Below are positions 40,181 through 50,908 of a DNA stretch of 64,000 nt, in pieces. Below the pieces are notes generated by a model. The model was not told the origin of the DNA. It saw nothing but the letters and a program-made list of their open reading frames with translations, and did no database searches. Made by a program: the position numbers and the translations under genes. Position 1 is the stretch's first letter. Every line of letters begins with the position of its first letter. This DNA comes from Streptomyces roseolilacinus (GTDB lineage: Bacteria > Actinomycetota > Actinomycetes > Streptomycetales > Streptomycetaceae), in contig NZ_BMSV01000006.1 in assembly GCF_014649335.1 (NCBI RefSeq), positions 124,001-188,000 on the forward strand, in the 5' to 3' direction.

Positions 40181-40840
40181 CTACTCGTCCTCCGCGAGTG
40201 TCAGCTCCACGCCCCCCACGAAACCGGCCGCGAGGTTGTAGACGAAGGCGCCCAGCGTGGCCAGCGCCGTGGCGAGCACGACGTCGATCACGGCGATCAC
40301 CGACGTGAAGATGAGGACGCGCGGCAGCGACAGGAACGCCTGCAGGTCGAACCCGTTGCTCTCGGTGGAGCCGGTCGCGTCGCTGATCGTCGCGCCGACC
40401 GTCGAGAAGACGCCCATCGCGTCCATGACCATCCACAGCACGGCCGCCGCGACGACCGTGCAGATGCCCAGCGCGATGGAGAGCAGGAAGCTGACCTTCA
40501 TCACCGACCACGGGTCGGCCTTGGCCACCCGCAGCCGCGCCTTGCGCGTCCGCGGCGTCGTCTTGGCGCCCGTACGGGGCCGGCGCACCGTGCCGGCGTC
40601 CGGGACGCCCCCGCCGGCCCCACCCGCCGCGTACGCCTGCGGCGGGTGGTACGGCTGGGCCGTCTGCTGGGCGGGCGGCCGCTCACCGGGCAGCGGGCCG
40701 TCGTCGTACGTCTCGAACGGGGGCTTCGGCCCCCGGGTGTCGGTCACCGCAACCCCCTGGGAGTCCGTGGCTGGGCCACGGGCACCGTTCTTTTTCGAAG
40801 CGGCCGAGCCGGCCGAACCGGCGCCCGTGGCTCCGCTCAC
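40181..40840 (-). CDS. DUF3566 domain membrane protein
   Basis: 219 residues from a GTG three bases after the gyrA TAA. A ~100-residue polar, Pro-rich N-region leads to a DUF3566 domain: ARLRVAKADPWSVMKVSFLL, a membrane span (SIALGICTVVAAAVLWMVM), an external loop (about 140-175) and a second span (VLIFTSVIAVIDVVLATALATLGAFVYNL). These proteins are linked to gyrA in most actinobacteria and can associate with the growth and division machinery. No enzymatic motif. Confidence 0.9.
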   Translation of the reverse strand: MSGATGAGSAGSAASKKNGARGPATDSQGVAVTDTRGPKPPFETYDDGPLPGERPPAQQTAQPYHPPQAYAAGGAGGGVPDAGTVRRPRTGAKTTPRTRKARLRVAKADPWSVMKVSFLLSIALGICTVVAAAVLWMVMDAMGVFSTVGATISDATGSTESNGFDLQAFLSLPRVLIFTSVIAVIDVVLATALATLGAFVYNLAAGFVGGVELTLAEDE

Positions 40841-40843
40841 GCT

Positions 40844-43495
<2,652 letters not shown>

Positions 43496-43536
43496 TGCTG
43501 GTCTTCAGTCCTTTCGTACGGTCAGCTGAGACCGAC

Positions 43537-45600
43537 TCAGATGTCGAGGAAGCGGACGTCCTTGGCGTTGCGCTGGATGAACGAGCGCCGTGCCTCCACG
43601 TCCTCGCCCATCAGCACCGAGAACAGGTCGTCGGCCTGGGCCGCGTCGTCCAGGGTGACCTGGCCGAGCACCCGGTGGTCCTGGTCCATGGTGGTGATGC
43701 GCAGCTCCTCGGCGTTCATCTCGCCCAGGCCCTTGAAGCGCTGGATGGAGTCCTCGCGGATGCGCTTGCCGTTCTGCTTGCCGAGCTCGACGAGCGCGTC
43801 GCGCTCGCGGTCCGAGTAGGCGTACTCGAAGTCGTCCCGGCCCCACTTGATCTTGTACAGCGGGGGGCGGGAGAGGTAGACGTGGCCGGCCTCGACCAGC
43901 GGCCGCATGAAGCGGAAGAGGAAGGTCAGCAGCAGGGTGTTGATGTGCTGGCCGTCGACGTCGGCGTCCGCCATCAGGATGATCTTGTGATAGCGGAGCT
44001 TCTCGATGTCGAAGTCCTCGTGCACACCGGTGCCGAAGGCCGAGATCAGCGCCTGGACCTCGGTGTTCTGCAGGATCTTGTCGATCCGCGCCTTCTCGAC
44101 GTTCAGGATCTTGCCGCGGATCGGCAGGATGGCCTGGAACTCGGGGTTCCGGCCGGACTTGGCGGAGCCGCCGGCGGAGTCGCCCTCGACGATGAAGATC
44201 TCGCACTTGGCCGGGTCGTTCGACTGGCAGTCGGACAGCTTGCCCGGCAGGGACGCCGACTCCAGCAGGCCCTTGCGGCGCGTCAGGTCGCGCGCCTTGC
44301 GGGCGGCCACGCGCGCGGTGGCGGCCTGGATGGCCTTGCGGATGATGTCCGCCGCCTCGTTCGGGTTGCGGTCGAACCAGTCCGACAGGTGCTCGTGGAC
44401 GACCTTCTGCACGAAGGTCTTCGCCTCCGTGTTGCCCAGCTTGGTCTTGGTCTGGCCCTCGAACTGCGGCTCGCCGAGCTTGACCGAGATGATCGCGGTC
44501 AGGCCCTCGCGAATGTCCTCACCCGTGAGGTTGTCATCCTTCTCCCGCAGCAGCTTCCTGTCGCGCGCGTAGCGGTTGACGAGGCCGGTGAGCGCCGCGC
44601 GGAAGCCCTCCTCGTGCGTGCCGCCCTCGTGCGTGTGGATCGTGTTCGCGAACGAGTACACGCCCTCCGTGTACTGCGAGTTCCACTGCATCGCGATCTC
44701 GACCGAGAGCAGCCGGTCCTTGTCCTCGGCCTCGACGGCGATGACCGTGGGGTGGATCAGCTCGCCCTTGCGGGAGTTGAGGTACTTGACGAAGTCGACG
44801 ATGCCGCCTTCGTAGTAGTACGTCACCGTGCGCGCCGGCTGCTTCTCCACCGCCTCGGCGGAGGCGTCGGCGTCGTCGGCGTTCATCGTCGCCTTGGCCG
44901 ACTCGCGCTCGTCGGTGAGCGTGATCGTCAGGCCCTTGTTGAGGAACGCCATCTCCTGGAAGCGCCGCGACAGCGTCTCGAAGGAGTACTCGGTCGACTC
45001 GAAGACGTCCGGGTCGGCCCAGAAGGTGACGGACGTGCCGGAGTCCTCGACCGCCTCGTGCTTGGCGAGCGGCGCGGTCGGGACGCCGAGCTTGTAGTCC
45101 TGCGTCCAGCGGTAGCCGTCGCGCTTGATCTCCACGGAGACGCGGCTCGACAGGGCGTTCACGACGGAGACGCCCACGCCGTGCAGACCACCGGAGACGG
45201 CGTAGCCGCCGCCGCCGAACTTGCCGCCCGCGTGCAGGACGGTCAGCACGACCTCGACGGCCGGCTTCTTCTCCACGGGGTGGATGTCGACCGGGATGCC
45301 GCGGCCGTTGTCCACGACGCGCACGCCGCCGTCGGCGAGGATCGTGACGTCGATGGTGTCCGCGTAGCCGGCCAGGGCCTCGTCGACGGAGTTGTCGACG
45401 ACCTCCTGCACCATGTGGTGGAGTCCACGCTCACCGGTCGAGCCGATGTACATGCCAGGCCGCTTGCGGACCGCGTCCAGACCCTCGAGGACGGTGATCG
45501 CGCTGGCGTCGTACGCCGAGGAGCCCGGCGCCGGGACCTCGCGGCTCTCGCCGGCAGGAGTGGACGGGATGTTCTCGTTGGGGTTGCCGGAATCGGCCAC
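43537..45600 (-). CDS. gyrB: DNA gyrase subunit B
   Basis: 687 residues from GTG 45600 (AAAGGG 7 bases upstream), close to the ~686-residue Streptomyces GyrB. An upstream in-frame start at 45669 would add 23 residues. GHKL ATPase domain: EVVDNSVDEALAG, VVDNGRGIPVDIHP and SGGLHGVGVSVVNALS. Toprim: IVEGDSAGGSA and the MADADVDGQHI metal motif. RRSFIQRNAKDVRFLDI ends the protein. It drives ATP-dependent supercoiling with GyrA; gyrB-gyrA-DUF3566 form one operon. The likely promoter lies in the 477-bp gap upstream. Confidence 0.97.
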   Translation of the reverse strand: MADSGNPNENIPSTPAGESREVPAPGSSAYDASAITVLEGLDAVRKRPGMYIGSTGERGLHHMVQEVVDNSVDEALAGYADTIDVTILADGGVRVVDNGRGIPVDIHPVEKKPAVEVVLTVLHAGGKFGGGGYAVSGGLHGVGVSVVNALSSRVSVEIKRDGYRWTQDYKLGVPTAPLAKHEAVEDSGTSVTFWADPDVFESTEYSFETLSRRFQEMAFLNKGLTITLTDERESAKATMNADDADASAEAVEKQPARTVTYYYEGGIVDFVKYLNSRKGELIHPTVIAVEAEDKDRLLSVEIAMQWNSQYTEGVYSFANTIHTHEGGTHEEGFRAALTGLVNRYARDRKLLREKDDNLTGEDIREGLTAIISVKLGEPQFEGQTKTKLGNTEAKTFVQKVVHEHLSDWFDRNPNEAADIIRKAIQAATARVAARKARDLTRRKGLLESASLPGKLSDCQSNDPAKCEIFIVEGDSAGGSAKSGRNPEFQAILPIRGKILNVEKARIDKILQNTEVQALISAFGTGVHEDFDIEKLRYHKIILMADADVDGQHINTLLLTFLFRFMRPLVEAGHVYLSRPPLYKIKWGRDDFEYAYSDRERDALVELGKQNGKRIREDSIQRFKGLGEMNAEELRITTMDQDHRVLGQVTLDDAAQADDLFSVLMGEDVEARRSFIQRNAKDVRFLDI

Positions 45601-46077
45601 GAAGCGCCCTTTCTGGCACAGCGCGAGCCACCTCTCGGGAAGCCCCGGAGTGGCTGCGTCGTTCGACATGTTCCGCAGTGGGCGGGATTACCTACCAGTC
45701 TACCGGTAGCGCTGACACTCATGGGGGTTTGCCGGTACCTGAGTACGCATGTGCCGCTCTGAACCAGCGCCCGCCGACTCCCCATATGTGGGAAGGGGCT
45801 CCAAGAGGCTCACGCGGGCACTCAGCGCTTCGGCCTGTCAACCACCCGCAACCACCGCGACCGCTTCCGGGGCGCCTCCCTCCACGGCCCTCCGAAAACC
45901 CCTCCGCCACCCCTTGCGCACCAGGTCACGGCGTTGTTCACCGCCTCCGGCCGGCCGGTGGGAACCCCCGGGGCCGCTCGGTGCGCGCGCGGGGGCGCGG
46001 CCGGGGGCCCGATCCGGCCCCGATCCCGGCCGGTACGCCCCCGGGAATGGCCGGGTCCCGCCCCTCCGGCGGGGCCG
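45601..46077. other. 477-bp gene-free region containing the gyrB promoter
   Basis: No credible gene: frames here are Arg/Pro/Gly-rich shadows. On the minus strand TGTCAG-N17-TAGGTA (about 45714-45686) is a weak promoter candidate ~90 bp before the gyrB GTG. GATCCCGGCC/GGCCGGGTC near 46021-46056 may terminate DUF721 transcription. The rest shows nothing to me. Confidence 0.4.
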
Positions 46078-46635
46078 TCAGCCGTAGGTGTCGCCGGCCC
46101 CGGTGCTGCCGGGCGCCCGCAGCGGGCCGTACCCGCGGCGCGGGCCGCCGGGCCCGAGCACCCGGATGTGGCGCACCGTCCCGTGGCCCAGGTCCTCGTT
46201 CAGCCGGGCCACCAGCCGGGGGGCGAGCAGCCGCAGCTGCGTCGCCCACGCCGTGGAGTCGCACTGGACGGTGAGGACGCGCTCGTCGGGGTCCTCGTCG
46301 TACCGCAGCGGCACGCAGTGCTTCGCCAGGTCCTCGCCGACGATCTGCGGCCACCGGCCCATGACGCCGCCGACCGCCGCGGGCGCCTCCCAGCCGCGCT
46401 CGGTGATCAGCCGGTTGATCGCCGCGCCCAGCGGCAGCGGGTCGCGCCCGTCGGCGCGCGCCCCGGAGCGCAGCCCGCCGCCGCGCCGCGCCTGCTTCTT
46501 CTGCTGGGCGGCGGCGCCCCGCGCCTTCGCCTGCTCCTTGGCCGCGCGCAGCGCCACGCGCGCGAGGTCCACGCCGGACGGCTCGGGGGCCGGGGCCCGC
46601 ACGGGGCCCGCCGGCTGCGGCGACTGCGTGCTCAT
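46078..46635 (-). CDS. DUF721 (DciA-like) protein
   Basis: 185 residues. A basic Ala/Arg/Lys-rich N-region (about 22-55) precedes the DUF721 core: LPLGAAINRLITERGWE, VGGVMGRWPQIVGEDLAKHCVPLRYDE and VLTVQCDSTAWATQLRLLAPRLVARLNEDLG. DciA, of the same family, loads the replicative helicase in many bacteria that lack DnaC/DnaI, so a replication role is likely from family and position next to recF. ATGA overlap with recF. Confidence 0.85.
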   Translation of the reverse strand: MSTQSPQPAGPVRAPAPEPSGVDLARVALRAAKEQAKARGAAAQQKKQARRGGGLRSGARADGRDPLPLGAAINRLITERGWEAPAAVGGVMGRWPQIVGEDLAKHCVPLRYDEDPDERVLTVQCDSTAWATQLRLLAPRLVARLNEDLGHGTVRHIRVLGPGGPRRGYGPLRAPGSTGAGDTYG

Positions 46636-47762
46636 ACGCGTTCCACCGCCCCTTCCGACACCGCGTACCGCACCCCCGCCAGCACCCCCGGCACGTCGCC
46701 GTCGACGGCGGCCGTCACCAGCACCTGCTCACCGGGGGCGACCAGCTCCGCCAGCCGCTCCCGCCGCCTCGCGTCCAGCTCGGCGAAGACGTCGTCCAGC
46801 ACGAGCACGGGTTCGTTGCCCTCCGCGCGCAGCAGGTCGTACGAGGCCAGCCGCAGCGCGAGCGCGTACGACCAGGACTCGCCGTGGCTGGCGTACCCCT
46901 TCGCCGGCATCCGCCCCAGCAGCAGCCCGAGGTCGTCGCGGTGCGGTCCGACGAGGGTGACGCCGCGGTCGATCTCCTGCTTGCGCACGTCGGCGAGCGC
47001 GGCGAGCAGCCACTCGCACAGCTCCTCCCGGCCGGCCGGCCCCTGGGCGTCGCCGCCCGCCGAACCGCGGTACTCCAGGGTGACGGGCCCGCCGCCGGGC
47101 GCCAGTTGCTCGTACGCCTTGACGGCGAGCGGCTGGAGCGTGGCGACGAGGTCGAGCCGCTGCGCGAGCAGTTCGGCGCCGGCCCGCGCGAGGTGCTGGT
47201 CCCACACGTCGAGGGTGGACAGGTCCATGGAGCGGCCGCCGTGCCGCCGGGCCATGGCGGCGGTCTTCAGGAGGGTGTTGCGCTGCTTGAGCACGCGGTC
47301 GTAGTCGGAGCGGACGCCGGCCATGCGCGGGGACCGGGCGGTGATCAGCTCGTCGAGGAACCGCCGCCGCTCGCCGGGATCGCCCTTCACCAGGGCGAGG
47401 TCCTCGGGCGCGAACAGCACGGTCCGTATGATGCCCAGCACGTCACGCGGTCTGACCTGCGAGGACCTGTTGACTCGGGCGCGGTTGGCCCTGCCGGGGT
47501 TGAGCTCCAGCTCGACGAGCTGCTGCCGCTCGCCCTGCCGGACGGCCGCCCGGATCACGGCGCGCTCGGCGCCGATCCGCACCAGGGGCGCGTCGGACGA
47601 CACCCGGTGGCTGCCGAGCGTCGCGAGGTAGCCGACCGCCTCGACCAGGTTCGTCTTGCCCTGCCCGTTGGCCCCCACGAAAACACTGACGCCCGGGTCG
47701 AGCGGGACCTCGGCCCGGGCGTACGAACGGAAGTCGGCCAGCGACAGATGCGTGACGTGCAT
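46632..47762 (-). CDS. recF: RecF, DNA replication/repair ATPase
   Basis: 376 residues. MHVTHLSLADFRSY with the family start; Walker A GANGQGKTNLVEA (about 31-43), a RecF signature around LVGPHRDDLGLLL and SYALALRLASYDLL, and Walker B VLVLDDVFAELD. RecF helps load RecA at gaps covered by SSB. ATG with an AGGTCGG-type site upstream. It lies 30 bp after gnd and overlaps DUF721 by four bases. Confidence 0.96.
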   Translation of the reverse strand: MHVTHLSLADFRSYARAEVPLDPGVSVFVGANGQGKTNLVEAVGYLATLGSHRVSSDAPLVRIGAERAVIRAAVRQGERQQLVELELNPGRANRARVNRSSQVRPRDVLGIIRTVLFAPEDLALVKGDPGERRRFLDELITARSPRMAGVRSDYDRVLKQRNTLLKTAAMARRHGGRSMDLSTLDVWDQHLARAGAELLAQRLDLVATLQPLAVKAYEQLAPGGGPVTLEYRGSAGGDAQGPAGREELCEWLLAALADVRKQEIDRGVTLVGPHRDDLGLLLGRMPAKGYASHGESWSYALALRLASYDLLRAEGNEPVLVLDDVFAELDARRRERLAELVAPGEQVLVTAAVDGDVPGVLAGVRYAVSEGAVERV

Positions 47763-47792
47763 GGTGTGCGCCGACCTCTCCCGGCTGTGCTG

Positions 47793-48668
47793 TTACTTGC
47801 TCTCGACCGCGTGTCCGCCGAACTGGTTGCGCAGGGCGGCGATCATCTTCATCTGCGGCGAGTCGTCCTGGCGCGACGCGAACCGCGCGAACAGCGACGC
47901 GGTGATCGCGGGCAGCGGCACCGCGTTGTCGATGGCGGCCTCGACCGTCCAGCGGCCCTCGCCGGAGTCCGCGGCGTAGCCCCGCAGCGACTCCAGGTGC
48001 TCGTCGTCGTCGAGCGCGCGGACGGCCAGGTCCAGGAGCCAGGAGCGGATGACCGTGCCCTCCTGCCAGGAGCGGAAGACCTCGCGGACGTCCGTGACGG
48101 AGTCCACGGCCTCCAGCAGCTCCCAGCCCTCGGCGAAGGCCTGCATCATCGCGTACTCGATGCCGTTGTGGACCATCTTCGCGAAGTGGCCGGCGCCGAC
48201 CTTGCCCGCGTGGACGGAGCCGAACTCGCCCTCCGGCTTCAGCGCGTCGAAGACCGGCTGGACCTTCGCGACGTGCTCGGCGTCGCCGCCGTACATGAGC
48301 GCGTAGCCGTTCTCCAGGCCCCACACACCGCCGGAGACGCCGCAGTCGACGAAGCCGATGCCCTTGGCGGCCAGCTCCTCGGCGTGCTTCTCGTCGTCCG
48401 TCCAGCGGGAGTTGCCGCCGTCGACGACGACGTCGCCGGGGGAGAGCAGCTCGGCGAGCTGGTCGATGGTGGTCTGCGTGGCCTCGCCGGCCGGGACCAT
48501 GACCCACACGACGCGCGGGCCCTTCAGCTTGCCCACGAGCTCCTCGAGGCTGTGGACATCGGCGAGGTCCGGGTTGCGGTCGTACCCGACGACGGTGTGG
48601 CCCGCGCGGCGGATGCGCTCGCGCATGTTGCCGCCCATCTTGCCGAGGCCGATGAGACCGAGCTCCAT
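47793..48668 (-). CDS. gnd: 6-phosphogluconate dehydrogenase, short decarboxylating type
   Basis: 291 residues, the short form (~300) rather than the ~470-residue classical enzyme. Rossmann motif LGLIGLGKMGGNMRERI (about 3-19), VVVDGGNSRWTDD (substrate region, about 90), GVSGGVWGLENGYALMYGG and KMVHNGIEYAMMQAFAEG with the catalytic Lys/Asn set. It decarboxylates 6-phosphogluconate to ribulose-5-phosphate in the pentose phosphate pathway. This metabolic gene between dnaN and recF is a Streptomyces trait. Cofactor preference cannot be read with confidence. Confidence 0.93.
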   Translation of the reverse strand: MELGLIGLGKMGGNMRERIRRAGHTVVGYDRNPDLADVHSLEELVGKLKGPRVVWVMVPAGEATQTTIDQLAELLSPGDVVVDGGNSRWTDDEKHAEELAAKGIGFVDCGVSGGVWGLENGYALMYGGDAEHVAKVQPVFDALKPEGEFGSVHAGKVGAGHFAKMVHNGIEYAMMQAFAEGWELLEAVDSVTDVREVFRSWQEGTVIRSWLLDLAVRALDDDEHLESLRGYAADSGEGRWTVEAAIDNAVPLPAITASLFARFASRQDDSPQMKMIAALRNQFGGHAVESK

Positions 48669-48701
48669 CAGATCTTCCTTACGCGTTGTGTGCGAGTTCG
48701 T

Positions 48702-48733
48702 ACCCGTGTCCGAGACTACGCCCGGACACGGGT
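48702..48733 (-). terminator. Terminator hairpin between dnaN and gnd
   Basis: ACCCGTGTCCG (48702-48712) pairs perfectly with CGGACACGGGT (48723-48733), 10-nt loop, 26 bp after the dnaN stop and 34 bp before the gnd ATG. It can separate dnaN transcription from gnd-recF. Confidence 0.65.
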
Positions 48734-48759
48734 GCACACCTGTGGGGTCAGCCGCTCAG

Positions 48760-49890
48760 TCAGCCACTGAGCCGAACCGGCATGATCAGGTACTTGTAGG
48801 CCTCGTCCGCCTCCGCGTCCACGGCCGGCTTGCCGCTCAGCAGCGCGGGCTTGGTGGACGTGGTGAAGGAGAGCTGGGCGACCGGCGCGTCGATGGCGCT
48901 GAGTCCGTCGAGCAGGAACGTCGGGTTGAAGGCGATCGAGATGTCGTCGCCCTCCAGCTGCGCGTCGACGCGCTCCACAGCCTGTGCGTCGTCGCTGGAG
49001 CCCGCCTCGAGGATGAGCACGCCCTGCTCGAAGCTGAGCCGCACCGGGGTGTTCCGCTCGGCGACCAGCGCCACGCGCTTCACGGCCTCCACGAAGGGGG
49101 CCGTCTCGATCGTCGCGACCGAGTTGAACTCCGTCGGGAACAGCGTCCGGTACTTCGGCAGGTCGCCTTCGAGCAGCCGGGTGGTGGTGCGGCGCCCGGC
49201 GCCCTCGAAACCGATCAGGCCCTCACCCGCGCCGGAGCCGGCCAGCGCGAGCGTCACCGTGTCACCGCTGGTCAGCGCCTTGGCCGTGTCCAGCAGCGTC
49301 TTGGCGGGCACCAGGGCGACGGCCGAGGCGTCCGGGGACTCCGGCTTCCACAGGAACTCGCGGACCGCGAAGCGGTAGCGGTCGGTGGAGGCCAGCGTGA
49401 CCCTGTCGCCCTCGATCTCGATGCGCACACCCGTGAGGACGGGCAGCGTGTCGTCGCGGCCCGCGGCGATGGCGACCTGCGCGGCGGCGGAGGCGAAGAC
49501 CTCGCCGGGCACCGTGCCGGTGGCGGTCGGCATCTGCGGCAGCGCCGGGTACTCCTCCACAGGCAGTGTGTGGAGGGTGAAGCGGGACGACCCGCAGACC
49601 ACCGTCGCCCGTACACCGTCTGTGGAAATCTCCACCGGGCGGTTGGGGAGAGCGCGGCAGATGTCGGCGAGCAGCCGCCCGGACACCAGGACCGTGCCGT
49701 CCTCCTCGACCTCGGCCTCGACCGAGACCCGCGCGGAGACCTCGTAGTCGAAGCTGGAGAAGCTCAGCGCACCGTCCTCGGCCTTCAGCAGAAGGCCCGC
49801 GAGCACGGGCGCGGGCGGACGGGCCGGGAGGCTGCGGGCCACCCAGGCCACCGCCTCCGCGAGTACATCGCGCTCCACCCGGATCTTCAC
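48760..49890 (-). CDS. dnaN: DNA polymerase III beta sliding clamp
   Basis: 376 residues from GTG 49890. Three tandem clamp folds: KIRVERDVLAEAVAWVARSLP (start of domain 1), the middle (about 128-250, VLTGVRIEIEGDRVTLASTDRYR) and the C-terminal domain ending YKYLIMPVRLSG, the conserved MPxRL finish that lies near the protein-binding cleft. The ring keeps the replicative polymerase on DNA. It is transcribed away from oriC. Confidence 0.98.
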   Translation of the reverse strand: MKIRVERDVLAEAVAWVARSLPARPPAPVLAGLLLKAEDGALSFSSFDYEVSARVSVEAEVEEDGTVLVSGRLLADICRALPNRPVEISTDGVRATVVCGSSRFTLHTLPVEEYPALPQMPTATGTVPGEVFASAAAQVAIAAGRDDTLPVLTGVRIEIEGDRVTLASTDRYRFAVREFLWKPESPDASAVALVPAKTLLDTAKALTSGDTVTLALAGSGAGEGLIGFEGAGRRTTTRLLEGDLPKYRTLFPTEFNSVATIETAPFVEAVKRVALVAERNTPVRLSFEQGVLILEAGSSDDAQAVERVDAQLEGDDISIAFNPTFLLDGLSAIDAPVAQLSFTTSTKPALLSGKPAVDAEADEAYKYLIMPVRLSG

Positions 49891-50070
49891 CGTAAGCCGC
49901 CTCCTGCTGTTGCTGGCTCGCCCTGCTGGCCTTCCTCGTCCGGCATCCGGTCCGTCCACCGCCGCAGCGGCAGGTCGGGATGCCGGGGACCAGTCTGACG
50001 TACGCCGCCGACACTCGGCGCTGCTCGGGGTCAAGTCGCGTCGAGCCGCGGTCGGAGCTTCGGCGCCGAG

Positions 50071-50633
50071 TTGTGCACAGGCCCCGCTTCCAAGCGAAAT
50101 CCACGCTAACTCTGTGTGGGAGTAGTAGTAGGGGTTGTGGAAACCGTGGATAACCCCGTCTGCGCAGGTCACAGCCCAAATTTTGTCCACTGGCCCTGTG
50201 GGTGGCAGCGGTGGACAACCGGGGTCCGCTGTGGACGCGGCAAAGTTCTGCACACCCGATACACAGGCAGGGCTGACTTCTCCCCAGTGCCGTCCCCAGC
50301 TTTACCCACGTTCCCCACAGCCCAATCCGGCTCCCGGGTGTGACGGCTTTCACTCGTCGCGGTGACCGGGGGTGTTTCGTTGCCGAACAGTGGACAGCGG
50401 TGTGGAGAAGCTGTGGACCGTGAGGTCACGCCTGTGGGACGCCGGTGGACAACGTCGATCACAGCCTGTGGACGAGCAAACTTTCCACAGGCTGTGGATT
50501 ACGGTCGGCCACAAATCCACAAGTCTCTGACCTGGGGGGATTGTCTCGCGCCCCTGCCCTCTGTGGACGAGATTCGGATAACTTCCCAGTCCCCAGCCTG
50601 TGGACGGGCGATCGCCCCCGAATCTGTGGAGAA
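50071..50633. other. oriC: oriC: chromosomal replication origin with DnaA-box array
   Basis: The ~1.0-kb gap between dnaN (start 49890) and dnaA (stop 50909) holds about 17 DnaA boxes. Plus strand: 50071 TTGTGCACA, 50183 TTGTCCACT, 50481 CTTTCCACA, 50513 AAATCCACA. Minus strand, given as left ends: 50136, 50145 (TTATCCACG), 50210 and 50444 (TTGTCCACC), 50230, 50389, 50401 and 50625 (TTCTCCACA), 50412, 50467 and 50562 (TCGTCCACA), 50493, 50599. Most face the same way. The rest of the gap (49891-50070, 50634-50857) shows no gene and few boxes. Position and density match the Streptomyces oriC. Confidence 0.95.
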
Positions 50634-50857
50634 CGGCGTGACCGCCGCATCTATTCGAACGGTCCGGCTGCCGCTGCTCCCGCGCTGACGCCCGCGTGTC
50701 CCCCGCGTCGACGCCCGCGCCGGCCTCCGCGCCGTCCCCGGACCGCCCCTCGCGCCGCCCTCCGCGGAGCCGTCCGGGCGTCTCCCGCGCCGTGCCCAGC
50801 GCCGCCCTCCGGGGGGTCCCCCGCCGAACCGTCCGGGCCTGCCCCGGGGACGGCGAA

Positions 50858-50886
50858 GGGCGCCCCGGAACCGTCCCGGGGCGCCC
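50858..50886 (-). terminator. dnaA terminator
   Basis: GGGCGCCCCGG (50858-50868) pairs perfectly with CCGGGGCGCCC (50876-50886), 7-nt loop, 22 bp after the dnaA stop on the minus strand. It would keep dnaA transcription out of oriC. Confidence 0.8.
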
Positions 50887-50908
50887 TCGAGCGCCGCACC
50901 GCGCGCCG

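Noticed and set aside
45601..45669. N-terminal extension of gyrB (MSNDAATPGLPERWL...)
   Set aside because: GTG 45600 has a ribosome-binding site and gives the length known for Streptomyces GyrB.
50071..50688. Short frames within oriC
   Set aside because: They are formed by repeated DnaA-box sequence; no start signal and no recognisable product.
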